The notes under the pieces are model-generated. The model was not told the origin of the DNA. It saw nothing but the letters and a program-made list of their open reading frames with translations, and made no database searches. From contig JABABU010000003.1 in NCBI GenBank assembly GCA_014238065.1, positions 124,001 to 188,000 on the forward strand: 64,000 nt of DNA, given 5' to 3'. This document shows, piece by piece, positions 52,079 to 61,284 of this stretch (position 1 is its first letter; each line of letters starts with the position of its first letter). A program made the translations under genes and the position numbers. Source of the stretch: Actinomycetota bacterium (GTDB lineage: Bacteria; Actinomycetota; Acidimicrobiia; Acidimicrobiales; Poriferisodalaceae).

Positions 52079-53518
52079 ATGACCGACTACGCGTATCAAA
52101 GCGCGATCGAGACCGCGGCAGCGGTCGCGAACGGATCAGTCAGCAGCCGCGATCTCGTCGCAGCTGCCTACGACCGCATCAACCGTCTCGACGGTCCGAT
52201 CAATGCTGTTGTTCGGCGAGATGAAGAAGCGGCATACGCCGCAGCTGACGCAGCTGACGCAGCTGTGTCCGCCAGAGCGGCACTCGGACCGCTCCACGGT
52301 GTACCCATCACACTGAAGGACAGCCTGCAGACAAAGGGACTCATCACGACCTCCGGCGCCCCTGAACTCGCCGATCACGTACCCATCGAAGACGCTGCAC
52401 CCGTGAAGGCATACCGCGACGCCGGGGCAGTGATCATCGCCAAGACGAACCTGCCCATCTGGGCCGGCGACGTTCAGAGCTACAACGACGTCTATGGCAC
52501 GACATCGAACCCGTATGATTTCGGCCGGTCCCCCGGCGGATCTTCCGGAGGCTCCGGCGCGTCGCTGGCGGCAGGCTTCACGCCCATCGAGATCGGCTCC
52601 GACATCGGAGGGTCGATCAGAAACCCAGCCGCGATGTGTGGAGTCGTCGGCCACAAACCGTCCTACGGACTCTGCAGCGCAAAGGGTCAGATCCCGGGTC
52701 TCCCAGGATCGCTGACGCAGGCCGACATCGCTGTCGTCGGACCCATGGCCCGCACTGTGGCTGACGCGAAACTCGGCCTCGATCTCCTTGCAGGCGCCGA
52801 CGACTGGCACGGCCACGCATGGACCGTCGAGCTTCCACCAGCAAGAACGACCACAACCCGCGACCTGCGAGTCGCCGCGTGGCTCGACGACGCGGAGTGT
52901 CCCATCGGAAGCGAGATCGGCTCGATGCTCGAGGGGGTCACAACCCTGCTCAGCGAAGCCGGCGCGAAGGTCGACACCGAAGCCAGGCCCGACTTCACGT
53001 TCACCAAAGCTCTGGCGACCTTCGATCAGCTCATCGGTGGTGCCCTCAGCGGGAGTTGGTCGAACGCCGAGATTGAAGAACTCGCCGCAGCATCCGACCC
53101 GGAGGGCGGGTTCGGAACTCACCACGCGGCACAGCGCCACCGGTCGTGGCTGTCGGCCAACGAACGACGGCTTCAGATGCGACGCAAGTGGAAGACGTTC
53201 TTCGAGGACTGGGACGTGTGTCTGATGCCGGTCAGCCCGCGCGCCGCTATCCAGCACGATCACTCCGAGCCGATGACATCCCGGATCATCAACGTGGAGG
53301 GAACCGAACGTCCGTACACCGATCAGATGGCCTGGATGGGGGTCATCGGGGTCGTCTACCTGCCTTCGACAGTCGTCCCGGTAGGACTCGACAGCGAGGG
53401 CCTGCCTGTCGGCATTCAGATCGTCGGACCGTTCCTGGAAGACAACACCTGCCTCGCCGTTGCCCAGATGATCGAAGACATGACCGACGGCTTCGTACCG
53501 CCGGCTTCATTCCAGTAG
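52079..53518 (+). CDS. Amidase signature enzyme
   Basis: 479 residues. Catalytic Lys in HGVPITLKDSLQT, cis-Ser in SPGGSSGGSGAS and acyl Ser in GSDIGGSIRNPA give the Ser-cisSer-Lys triad. The C-terminal VGIQIVGPFLEDN is typical. It hydrolyses amides; GatA is unlikely because no gatB or gatC is adjacent. ATG at 52079 with GGGGGA nine bases upstream. A nine-base repeat (AAD codons) lies near residue 58. Confidence 0.9.
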   Translation: MTDYAYQSAIETAAAVANGSVSSRDLVAAAYDRINRLDGPINAVVRRDEEAAYAAADAADAAVSARAALGPLHGVPITLKDSLQTKGLITTSGAPELADHVPIEDAAPVKAYRDAGAVIIAKTNLPIWAGDVQSYNDVYGTTSNPYDFGRSPGGSSGGSGASLAAGFTPIEIGSDIGGSIRNPAAMCGVVGHKPSYGLCSAKGQIPGLPGSLTQADIAVVGPMARTVADAKLGLDLLAGADDWHGHAWTVELPPARTTTTRDLRVAAWLDDAECPIGSEIGSMLEGVTTLLSEAGAKVDTEARPDFTFTKALATFDQLIGGALSGSWSNAEIEELAAASDPEGGFGTHHAAQRHRSWLSANERRLQMRRKWKTFFEDWDVCLMPVSPRAAIQHDHSEPMTSRIINVEGTERPYTDQMAWMGVIGVVYLPSTVVPVGLDSEGLPVGIQIVGPFLEDNTCLAVAQMIEDMTDGFVPPASFQ

Positions 53519-53593
53519 TCCAACGGTAATTCGGTGGCAAACGTCTGATCCCTTTGAAACCCTGCCGGGGCAGAACGATCACAAACCTATTGC

Positions 53594-54733
53594 TCAGATG
53601 AGTTTGAGTTCGGGGTTGTAGCGGCGAGTGGGCAGCATGTCCTCGTCGATCTTGCGGGCGATCTCGGCGAACTCGACGCTGATTTCGTTGTCGGGGTTGG
53701 CGGCGATGATGGGAGCTCCTTCATCGCCTCCCTCGCGGAGTTCTGTCACCAACGGAAGTTGGCCGACGAGGGGCACCTCGAGTTGTTCGGCAAGTTCCCG
53801 ACCGCCACCGGCCCCGAAGATCTCGTACCGCTTGCCGTCGTCGCCGGTGAACCAACTCATGTTCTCGATGACACCCTTGACGTCGAGATGCACCTTTTCG
53901 GCCATGAACGCAGCACGCTGCGCGACCTTCTGAGCAGCGGGCTGAGGTGTGGTCACGACGAACACTTCGCCGCGTGGCAAGAACTGCGCTAGCGACAGCG
54001 AGATGTCGCCGGTTCCTGGTGGAAGATCGATGAGCAGATAGTCGGGATCATCCCAGAACACGTCGGTCAGAAATTGCTCGAGCGCTTTGTGGAGCATCGG
54101 GCCACGCCAGATAACCGGTTGGTCCTCGCGGGCGAAGAATCCCATGGAGATACACCTGACACCGTTCGCCAGAACAGGGACGACCATCTGGTCAACGACG
54201 ATCGGGGGCCGCTGCACACCGAGCATTCTCGGGATCGAGAATCCCCAGACGTCGGCATCGACAACGCCGACACGCTTGCCACGGTTCGACAATGCGATGG
54301 CGAGGTTGGTCGTCACCGACGACTTGCCGACACCCCCCTTGCCCGAAGCGATCAGCAACACCCTGGTGGAGCTTCCCGGTTCGGCGAACGGCACCGCCCG
54401 ACCCTCGGCATGACCGTGACCCTGATGACTGCCGGCGGACTCGGCCGGGTTGCCGATGAGTTGAACGCGCAGCGCCGATTGCTCGTCTTCGCTCATCTCG
54501 GTGAACTCGACGTCGACCCCGGCGAACCCGACCTCGGCTGCTGCCTGCTCGATCGAAGCTTGAATTACTGGACGACCCGGATGGTCGGCGGTGGCCATGG
54601 CGACGAGAACCTGGGCTCTGTCACCAGCGACGGCGAGTCCGCGGAGCATTCCGAGTTCGATGATCGACCGATTGAACTCCGGATCGTGAACGCTTCCGAG
54701 CGCCTCGCCGAGCGCTGCTTCAGTGGGGGGCAT
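53594..54733 (-). CDS. mrp: Iron-sulfur cluster carrier Mrp/ApbC (P-loop NTPase)
   Basis: 379 residues. N-terminal MIP18-like domain (LGSVHDPEFNRSIIELGML), deviant Walker A IASGKGGVGKSSVTTNLA, VGVVDADVWGFSIPRMLG, and Walker B DYLLIDLPPGTGD. A His-rich linker (SHQGHGHAEG) separates the domains. The usual CxxC near the C-terminus is not seen. It delivers Fe-S clusters to apo-proteins. Divergent from the SufR-like regulator. Confidence 0.93.
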   Translation of the reverse strand: MPPTEAALGEALGSVHDPEFNRSIIELGMLRGLAVAGDRAQVLVAMATADHPGRPVIQASIEQAAAEVGFAGVDVEFTEMSEDEQSALRVQLIGNPAESAGSHQGHGHAEGRAVPFAEPGSSTRVLLIASGKGGVGKSSVTTNLAIALSNRGKRVGVVDADVWGFSIPRMLGVQRPPIVVDQMVVPVLANGVRCISMGFFAREDQPVIWRGPMLHKALEQFLTDVFWDDPDYLLIDLPPGTGDISLSLAQFLPRGEVFVVTTPQPAAQKVAQRAAFMAEKVHLDVKGVIENMSWFTGDDGKRYEIFGAGGGRELAEQLEVPLVGQLPLVTELREGGDEGAPIIAANPDNEISVEFAEIARKIDEDMLPTRRYNPELKLI

Positions 54734-54758
54734 TCGAGCTCCTAGCCGGGGGACGTGC

Positions 54759-54788
54759 GGAGATTTCTCCTATGCGCGTAGGTAGAAT
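54759..54788 (+). promoter_or_regulatory. Promoter/operator between mrp and the SufR-like gene
   Basis: Inverted repeat GGAGA-TT-TCTCC (54759-54770) followed by -10 candidate TAGAAT (54783-54788), whose end is six bases before the GTG at 54795. Transcription would begin at the start codon (leaderless). The repeat lies near the -35 position and is a possible autoregulatory site for the Fe-S regulator, which could act on both divergent genes. Confidence 0.45.
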
Positions 54789-54794
54789 ATCCGT

Positions 54795-55502
54795 GTGGAG
54801 AACACCCCACTCACCCCAGATGAGTTCTCTGCCGCAGTGACGTCCATCACTTCGGCGTTCGGAGATCCGACGCGGCGTGCGATCTACCTCATGGTCCGTC
54901 AAACCGGCGATGGCATGACGGCGGCAGAAGTGGCCGACAAGGTCGAACTCCACGCAAACGTGGCCCGTCATCATCTCGAGAAACTTGCGGCCGGCGGGCA
55001 CCTGAATGTTGAGATCGGGCGTCCTCACGGAGGCGCAGGTCGGCCTTCGAAGCGCTACATCGCCTCTGCGACCGAGATGCGTCTCGAGTTTCCCGTTCGT
55101 CGCGACGACCTTCTCGGGACGCTCCTCGGCCGAGCGCTCACTCGCCTTCCCAACGATGAGGCGCAGAGCCTCGCTGAAGAAGTTGGCATCGAATACGGCA
55201 GAGCCCTCGCCCATGCCATGGCGCCGGGCGACGCTCAACGTTCGCTTGAGGCTGCTGTAGGAGCCGTCGCTGAAGCTCTGACATCACACGGCTTCATGGC
55301 CCACGCCGAGGGCGAACTGTCCGAGCTCCGCATTGTCTCCGAGCATTGCCCGTTCGGGCAGGCTGCCGTCGAACATCCGGTGCTGTGTGCCATCGACCGC
55401 GGGCTCGTGAAGGGAATGCTGTTCGGGCTTCATGGCGAACGATCGCCTGAACTGGCCGGATCGGTCCCGATGGGCGACACGGTGTGCACCACCAAGGTCT
55501 GA
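54795..55502 (+). CDS. SufR-like Fe-S-sensing transcription regulator
   Basis: 235 residues. Winged-helix start DPTRRAIYLMVRQTG, MTAAEVADKVELHANVARHHLEKL, then a C-terminal domain with Cys185, Cys198 and Cys231 (C-x12-C then a later Cys), as in SufR. The cyanobacterial SufR four-cysteine pattern is only partly kept. Regulation of Fe-S assembly is inferred from this and from divergent mrp; the suf operon itself is not in the window. Confidence 0.8.
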   Translation: MENTPLTPDEFSAAVTSITSAFGDPTRRAIYLMVRQTGDGMTAAEVADKVELHANVARHHLEKLAAGGHLNVEIGRPHGGAGRPSKRYIASATEMRLEFPVRRDDLLGTLLGRALTRLPNDEAQSLAEEVGIEYGRALAHAMAPGDAQRSLEAAVGAVAEALTSHGFMAHAEGELSELRIVSEHCPFGQAAVEHPVLCAIDRGLVKGMLFGLHGERSPELAGSVPMGDTVCTTKV

Positions 55503-55509
55503 CTCGACG

Positions 55510-55971
55510 ATGAAGGTCCACCTGATACGTCATGCAGATGCCGAGCAACGTTCGTCGTGGTCCCAGCCCGACAGAGCCCGACCGTTGTCAGCAATCGGTC
55601 GAGCTCAGGCAATGCAGCTGTCGGAGCTTGATGTCACAGCCGGAACCCCGGTCGTGTCGAGCCCAGCGGTTCGGTGCGTGGGAACAGTGGTTCCGCTTGC
55701 TTCACGCCTGTCGTGCGAGCCCATCGTCGATGACCGCCTCGCCGAAGGAGCCGACCCGCACGCCGTCGTCGAGTGGCTCACCACCTCTCAACACGACGAG
55801 TTGGTGTTGTGCGGCCACGGTGATCTGTTGCCAGAGGTACTTCGCCTGTTCGCCATGCGCGGCATGACCCTCGATGGGCCCAATTCGTGTCAGAAGGGCT
55901 CGGTGTGGACCTGCTCGCTCGAGTACGGCGTTCCCTTGCACGCGAACTACAGGCCACCATTGACGCTCTGA
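55510..55971 (+). CDS. SixA-like histidine phosphatase
   Basis: 153 residues. MKVHLIRHADAEQRSS and ELVLCGHGDLLPEVLR hold the two catalytic histidines; VVSSPAVRCVGTV is the phosphate-binding arm. A compact form, like SixA. ATG seven bases after the regulator stop, so likely co-transcribed. The stop is six bases from the convergent ccmH stop. Substrate unknown. Confidence 0.82.
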   Translation: MKVHLIRHADAEQRSSWSQPDRARPLSAIGRAQAMQLSELDVTAGTPVVSSPAVRCVGTVVPLASRLSCEPIVDDRLAEGADPHAVVEWLTTSQHDELVLCGHGDLLPEVLRLFAMRGMTLDGPNSCQKGSVWTCSLEYGVPLHANYRPPLTL

Positions 55972-55977
55972 TGTCGA

Positions 55978-57255
55978 CTATTCGAGCGCAGCGATGAAGT
56001 TCTCGATCTGGGGGACCATCGCCGCTGGAGGATCGCGCTCGAGCGCGCTTCGATAGAACCCGATCGCCGCTTCAGGATCGTTCTCGATGCGCTCGGCGGC
56101 GATGGCCCGGAACAGGAATGGATCGAAGATCTGCGGGTTCATGGCGATGACCTGGTCGAGAAGTCGAATTCCCTCCGGCTGGACCGTGTCGTCGGGAACG
56201 TTGACGAGTATCCATCCCTTCAGCGTCAAGGCGTCGATGTGGTCAGGATCCGACGTCAGCGCAGCGTCGAGCGACATCAGCGCCTCGAGGATGTCAGCAC
56301 GACGTTCGTGCACGCGGGCCTGGAGGACGTGAGCGTCAGGATCTTCTGGGAGGCGAGCGAAGACCTCGACCAATGCAGCCTCTGCACCTTCAAGATCTCC
56401 GGAGGAGAAAGCCACGTCGGCGCGGAGCAACAGATCGCGAGAGCTCTGTTCGATGTCACCGGACCCGAACTGGCCAGGCAACCGAAGACCCGACCACGAG
56501 GCAACTGCCACTCCGGCGAGAACCGCAACCACGACAACCCCAGCGATTGCACCCATCCTGCGCGTGGTGGCCATCGGGGCACGAACTTCGGTTGCCGCAA
56601 CGCTGTCTTCCAGCTGCCGGACCACTCCGGCAAGGCGCCGAGTCAGGTCATCGGTCAGCTCGGTGTGATCTGCCTCATCGACATACCCGTTGGAGAGTTC
56701 GCCATCAAGACGATCGAGCGAGGCCAACAGATCGTGGCGTTGTTCTTCGAGCAACGCGTAGTGGTCGAGCTCAGACACGCGTTCGCGGCGCGGGCGTGAC
56801 CGCCGGAGCGCTTCGACGACCTTACGGTCTGCAGCGCTGACCCTTCGAGCGGTGGCGGCACGCCATCGCCGGACCGACGTGACGACGGCAACTGCTCCGA
56901 GGAGGGTGGCAGCAACCGGGATGACCCACACCAGTGCGCCCAGCCCCGACGATGGAGGGATCGAGTTGACGTCATCGCCGAACACGGCTGCAAGGCGGGC
57001 GCGAATCTCCCCGTCGGTCGCGCCGCTCGCCACTTGCTCGTCGATCTGGGCCCGGATCGAGGTCGCTATCGGAGCGTTCGACTCGAGCACGTTCTGTCCA
57101 TCGCAGATCGGACACAACGTCGTTTCTTTGATTGCGTACGCGCGCTCGCCAAGAGTCTTCGGTCCATCGTCTCCGGTGGTCAACCCACCGACGTACAACG
57201 CGACGGCGACCACGCCGACGGTCAACCACGCCAGCCGCTGCGTTCGTGGACTCAC
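55978..57255 (-). CDS. ccmH: Cytochrome c maturation protein CcmH with fused CcmI-type TPR region
   Basis: 425 residues. N-terminal membrane segment, then the heme-lyase thiol motif CPICDGQN (CxxC) with SNAPIATSIRAQ, a second membrane segment (about 105-125), a cytoplasmic stretch, a third segment (about 235-255) and TPR-like repeats toward the C-terminus (AEAALVEVFARLPEDPDAHVLQ..., ALERDP). It corresponds to CcmH plus CcmI, which hold and reduce the apocytochrome. GTG start overlapping the ccmG stop (GTGA). Confidence 0.88.
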   Translation of the reverse strand: MSPRTQRLAWLTVGVVAVALYVGGLTTGDDGPKTLGERAYAIKETTLCPICDGQNVLESNAPIATSIRAQIDEQVASGATDGEIRARLAAVFGDDVNSIPPSSGLGALVWVIPVAATLLGAVAVVTSVRRWRAATARRVSAADRKVVEALRRSRPRRERVSELDHYALLEEQRHDLLASLDRLDGELSNGYVDEADHTELTDDLTRRLAGVVRQLEDSVAATEVRAPMATTRRMGAIAGVVVVAVLAGVAVASWSGLRLPGQFGSGDIEQSSRDLLLRADVAFSSGDLEGAEAALVEVFARLPEDPDAHVLQARVHERRADILEALMSLDAALTSDPDHIDALTLKGWILVNVPDDTVQPEGIRLLDQVIAMNPQIFDPFLFRAIAAERIENDPEAAIGFYRSALERDPPAAMVPQIENFIAALE

Positions 57256-57827
57256 GAACCCTCCGTGAACTGGGCGATGACCGCGTCGACCTCGTCGGCC
57301 GTCAGCTGGCCATTCCACTTGCCGACGACGACCCCCGAAGGCGCGATGAGAAACGATTCCGGAACCTGCAGCACGACGAAGGTGGCTGGGGCCGAATCTG
57401 CGCCAACGATGACAGGCCAAGAACCGCCGTTCTTCTCGAAGAACGCCCGAGTGTCGCTCGGACGATCGGACGGCATCGTCACGCTGACGACCCGGGCCGA
57501 ACCGTCAGCGTGTCGTTCCGCGAAGGCGACGAGTTCGGGATGTTCCTCGTGACAGGGAATGCACCAGCTCGCGAAGAAGTTGAGCAGCACCCACGACCCT
57601 CGAGCGGAGTCGATGTCGAACGCGGTGCCATCGAGTGTTGTTCCGCTGAGCGCCGGCACGACGTGGCCAACCAACGGTGAGGAGTCAGCTCCGCTGTCGA
57701 CTTCATCACGCGTGGCCAAGACGGCGACGAGTCCGATGAGCAGACCACCGATGACAACCGTCACGATTCTCGCCGTGAACGATGCGGGAGGAGGTTCGGT
57801 TCGGCCCTCTTGTGGATCGTCGGTCAC
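57252..57827 (-). CDS. ccmG: Thiol:disulfide oxidoreductase CcmG/DsbE (TlpA-like)
   Basis: 191 residues. Membrane anchor (about 19-40), then a thioredoxin fold with FFASWCIPCHEEHPEL (CxxC) and VPESFLIAPSGVVVGKWNG. It keeps the apocytochrome CXXCH thiols reduced on the outer side. GTG start overlapping the ccmF stop; a longer start at 57866 has no support. Confidence 0.9.
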   Translation of the reverse strand: MTDDPQEGRTEPPPASFTARIVTVVIGGLLIGLVAVLATRDEVDSGADSSPLVGHVVPALSGTTLDGTAFDIDSARGSWVLLNFFASWCIPCHEEHPELVAFAERHADGSARVVSVTMPSDRPSDTRAFFEKNGGSWPVIVGADSAPATFVVLQVPESFLIAPSGVVVGKWNGQLTADEVDAVIAQFTEGS

Positions 57828-59773
57828 GCGACCTCTGTCTCGTGTGCTGCTCGCTCGGTCGGCCATGTCTCTTCGGCGCGGCGGCGCGGCGAAACAATGG
57901 CGAGCAACGTCCCGAGTCCCATCAGAAGGCCACCGATCCAGAGCCACGCAATGAGCGGCCGGACGATGACGCGAAGCAGAACGGTCGATCCGTCTTCTGA
58001 GACGTCGAGAACGGTGATGTACACGTCATCACTGAGGCTCGTCGCCACCGACGGCGTGCCGATCGGCTGCCCGAAATTGGGGTACCTCGTGATGGCTGGA
58101 TGATGCAGTTCTTCTCCGTCGACGCGCACGGCGATCGATGTCACATCGCGGCCACCGTCGCTGAACCGCTCGACACCCTCGAAAACGATGGTGTGCCCTG
58201 CGACTCCTCCGCCCTGCCCGACAGAGACCCGGAACTCGCCCTCGTGGCTGTGCGACTGACTCGCCACGAGCCCGAGCGCAACAATGACAACGCCAAGGTG
58301 GACGATCATCCCACCGCCAGCGCGTCCCAGCACGCCCCTGACACCTTGTCGCGACACTGCGAACAGGAGGTGCCGCAGCGCAGCACCCCCGGCAAATCCA
58401 GCCAGTAGGTACGCAACCATCTCGACGGGTCCGTCCGCGCCAAAGGAGACAGCGACGGCCAGGACTGCGACGGAGAAAACCGCAGGGCCGAGTGCGCGCT
58501 CGCGGATCACTTCCGGGGGCGTCTCCCGCCACGGCAACAGCGGAGCCATTCCCATCAGGAACAGCAGGAGCATCCCGATCGGCGAACCCATTCGCTCGAA
58601 GTAGGGACTCCCGACTGCCAGTTTGTCGCCGTTGAAGGCCTCGATCAGCAGCGGGAACATCGTGCCCAGCAGCACGATGAACGCAAACGCGGTGAACACC
58701 AGGTTGTTGAAGAGGAAGCTGCCCTCTCGTGACGTGATCGATTCGATCGAGCCCGGTGACCGGAGCCGGTCGCCCCGCCAGAAGATGAGCGCAAGCGACA
58801 CGCTGACGATGGCGGCAAAGAACGCAAGCAGCATCGGCCCGATGCTCGATGCGGTGAATTCGTGCACCGAGTCGAGAACGCCGGACCGGGTCACGAACGT
58901 GCCGAGGATCGTGAGCGCGAACGTGGCGATGAGCAGCGACAGGTTCCAGACCCGAAGCATGCCTCTTCGCTCCTGGACGACGACCGAGTGGATGTACGCC
59001 GTACCGGTGAGCCACGGCAGGAACGAGACATTCTCGACCGGGTCCCAGGCCCAGTAGCCACCCCAGCCGAGCACTTCATAGGACCACCACGCTCCGAGCA
59101 CGATGCCGACCGTGAGGAACCCCCAGGCCATCACCGTCCACGGGCGAGTTTCGAGCAACCAACCCTCCCCGAGGCGACCAGTGGCCAGCGCGGCGATGGC
59201 AAACGCAAACGGAACGGTGAAGCCGACGTAGCCGAGGTACAGCATCACGGGATGAATGACCATTAGCGGGTGGTTCTGCAGCAACGGATTCGGGCCTGAA
59301 CCATCTGATGGTGGGTTCGCCAGAGTGCTGAACGGGTCAGCAGGGAACACCAGCAGGAAGAAGAAGAACGCAGCAACGACGAAAAGCGTCAACATCGCAT
59401 ACGCCACAAGGCGATCTTCGAGCCGGGCCCGGAACCACCATGCAGTCGCGGCGATGTAGCCGCAAAGAATCAAGATCCAGAGGACGATCGAACCCTCGAG
59501 CGCTGCCCACAGCACGGCCATCTTGTATCCGAGCGGCAGCGCTCGCTCGCTGTTCTCGGCCAGGTATCTCAGGCTGAAGTCGTCGCGGAGCAGCGCGACT
59601 TCGATCGAGCCCGCTGCGATCATGGCCAGGCCGAACAGCGTCCAGGCCCAGCGTCCTGCGGTCCGAAGGAGCACTGGATCGCGTCGTGACAAACCAAGGG
59701 CGACGGTGATGACCGCGACCACGGAGCCGATGAGGCCGCCGAGAACCGCAAAGGAACCGAGTGCTGCGGTCAC
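57824..59773 (-). CDS. ccmF: Heme lyase subunit CcmF
   Basis: 649 residues with about fifteen hydrophobic segments. The heme-handling motif WGGYWAWDPVENVSFLPWL and the following TGTAYIHSV, with histidines in other loops, mark CcmF. It transfers heme from CcmE to the apocytochrome together with CcmH. GTG start 7 bases after the ccmE stop. Confidence 0.95.
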   Translation of the reverse strand: MTAALGSFAVLGGLIGSVVAVITVALGLSRRDPVLLRTAGRWAWTLFGLAMIAAGSIEVALLRDDFSLRYLAENSERALPLGYKMAVLWAALEGSIVLWILILCGYIAATAWWFRARLEDRLVAYAMLTLFVVAAFFFFLLVFPADPFSTLANPPSDGSGPNPLLQNHPLMVIHPVMLYLGYVGFTVPFAFAIAALATGRLGEGWLLETRPWTVMAWGFLTVGIVLGAWWSYEVLGWGGYWAWDPVENVSFLPWLTGTAYIHSVVVQERRGMLRVWNLSLLIATFALTILGTFVTRSGVLDSVHEFTASSIGPMLLAFFAAIVSVSLALIFWRGDRLRSPGSIESITSREGSFLFNNLVFTAFAFIVLLGTMFPLLIEAFNGDKLAVGSPYFERMGSPIGMLLLFLMGMAPLLPWRETPPEVIRERALGPAVFSVAVLAVAVSFGADGPVEMVAYLLAGFAGGAALRHLLFAVSRQGVRGVLGRAGGGMIVHLGVVIVALGLVASQSHSHEGEFRVSVGQGGGVAGHTIVFEGVERFSDGGRDVTSIAVRVDGEELHHPAITRYPNFGQPIGTPSVATSLSDDVYITVLDVSEDGSTVLLRVIVRPLIAWLWIGGLLMGLGTLLAIVSPRRRAEETWPTERAAHETEVA

Positions 59774-59779
59774 TTGCGA

Positions 59780-60394
59780 TCAACCGGCGAGACCGACATC
59801 AGCCCTCGTGATGTCACAACCATCGAAGAAATCGGCAGGAAGGTTCGCCTCGACCCGAGCTTCGAAGTCTGACGTGTACTCGTTCGTGTGTTTGATCAGC
59901 ATGCGGTCGCTCACGAAGACGTGGGTATCTTCGCCGCTGACAAGATCTATTGCCCCAGGCTCCCAACGACCTTCGAGCACGACGGGCGTCCATGGGTTGT
60001 CAAACAACTCCGGGGGATCGGTGAGGTGGCGTACCCCCGCGACTTCGCAGTTGTGCATCAGTTCGAAGGTGACAACTCCACTCGATGAGTCGACCGAGGT
60101 CGGAATGACTCGACCCTGAATACGGAACCGGCGATCACCGAGGTCGTCACGCTGATCGATGGCCTCATCGACGTTTCGGAAGAACAGCGTCGCGTCCCGG
60201 AGGAACTGAACAACGATGAAACCGACGACGACGATGAGCACCGCCACGATGGACGCGACCCACTTTCGTTGCCCGGCGCGCAACTGCCTGCGAATGTCGT
60301 CGGCGTGCGGGGCTTCGGTACGCGGTGTGAGGTCGGGTCCGCCGTCGAGATCCTGCCGGCCCCCGAGTTCTCCACCATCTCCATTACTCGTCAT
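59780..60394 (-). CDS. ccmE: Heme chaperone CcmE
   Basis: 204 residues. Basic/acidic leader, membrane segment (about 45-65), then the OB fold and the heme site MLIKHTNEYTSDFE, where the covalent His is followed by Tyr at +4 (HxxxY). It carries heme from CcmC to CcmF. The ATG at 60394 lies within the 3' end of ccmD. Confidence 0.9.
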   Translation of the reverse strand: MTSNGDGGELGGRQDLDGGPDLTPRTEAPHADDIRRQLRAGQRKWVASIVAVLIVVVGFIVVQFLRDATLFFRNVDEAIDQRDDLGDRRFRIQGRVIPTSVDSSSGVVTFELMHNCEVAGVRHLTDPPELFDNPWTPVVLEGRWEPGAIDLVSGEDTHVFVSDRMLIKHTNEYTSDFEARVEANLPADFFDGCDITRADVGLAG

Positions 60395-60524
60395 CGTGGT
60401 CCTCGGCTCCGATACCGAGTTGCTTACCGACACGGCGCCCGCGGGCGACAACGGACAGCGCGTAGGCGCCAATGGTGCCGAACACCAGGCCGTAACCAAG
60501 AAGAATCGTGCCCCAGCTGTTCAT
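60384..60524 (-). CDS. ccmD: Small membrane protein CcmD
   Basis: 46 residues, below the size most gene finders accept. One hydrophobic segment (WGTILLGYGLVFGTIGAYAL, residues 4-23) followed by VVARGRRVGKQL and an acidic end. Position is exactly that of ccmD between ccmC and ccmE. It overlaps the ccmC stop by ATGA and the ccmE start by 11 bases, so all three are coupled. CcmD helps the CcmABC complex release heme-loaded CcmE. Confidence 0.85.
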   Translation of the reverse strand: MNSWGTILLGYGLVFGTIGAYALSVVARGRRVGKQLGIGAEDHDDE

Positions 60525-61282
60525 GAACCAACCTCAGCTTCGGCCCGCCGCGCGGCGATGGCCATCTCGATGCCCTCTTCTTCGCGTATCTCCTCGAGGC
60601 GAATCACCCGATACCGATGAATGCCGAGCCACAACGCGACGAGAGTGAACGCGACCACGGCGAACAGCAGGGCGATGAGGATGTCGTTGGTGTACTCCGG
60701 CTTGTTGCCGACGGTGATGCTTGCCCCCTGGTGAAGGGTGCGCCACCAGTCGACGGAGTAGTGCACGATCGGGAGGTTCACCGTGGCGATCAGCGCAACG
60801 ATTGCGGCGCGGCGGGATCGGACGTAGGGATCAGCGGGCAGTTTCCTGAGAGCCAGGTAACCCAGGTACGTGACGAACATCAGGACGGTTGTGGTGAGTC
60901 GAGCATCCCACTGCCAGTAGACGCCCCAGGTGATTCGCCCCCAGAGCGCCCCGCTGACGAGTGTGAGGCCGGTGAACACGACCCCGATCTCGGCCGCAGA
61001 ACCGGCAACCCGGTCGAGGTGCCGACCCAAGTCAGGCCGCGACGCAGCCTTCGCGACGAACAATCCGCTGTACACCGCGGTGATGATGAATGACCCATAG
61101 GCGATCCAGATCATCGGCACGTGCACATACAGCAGACGCACAGCCTCGCCCTGGTTGGCGTCCTTCGGTGACGTGATGAGTCCTGTGACCAGCACGACGA
61201 TCAACGACGCGCCGCTGGCCCAGCCAAGCGTGGTTGTTGCGAGGGATCCCGTCATGGAATCCTTCCGCTCGGCCTGCTGCAT
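60521..61282 (-). CDS. ccmC: Heme transporter subunit CcmC
   Basis: 253 residues, six membrane segments. The tryptophan-rich heme motif is WGVYWQWDARLTTTVLMF, with histidines in YVHVPMIW and PIVHYSVDW. It loads heme onto CcmE. ATG at 61282, two bases after the ccmB stop, with GGAGG ten bases upstream. Confidence 0.93.
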   Translation of the reverse strand: MQQAERKDSMTGSLATTTLGWASGASLIVVLVTGLITSPKDANQGEAVRLLYVHVPMIWIAYGSFIITAVYSGLFVAKAASRPDLGRHLDRVAGSAAEIGVVFTGLTLVSGALWGRITWGVYWQWDARLTTTVLMFVTYLGYLALRKLPADPYVRSRRAAIVALIATVNLPIVHYSVDWWRTLHQGASITVGNKPEYTNDILIALLFAVVAFTLVALWLGIHRYRVIRLEEIREEEGIEMAIAARRAEAEVGS

Positions 61283-61284
61283 CG

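Noticed and set aside
52136..53263. 375-codon minus-strand frame opposite the amidase
   Set aside because: Amidase motifs are clear on the plus strand; the minus frame has no motifs and atypical composition.
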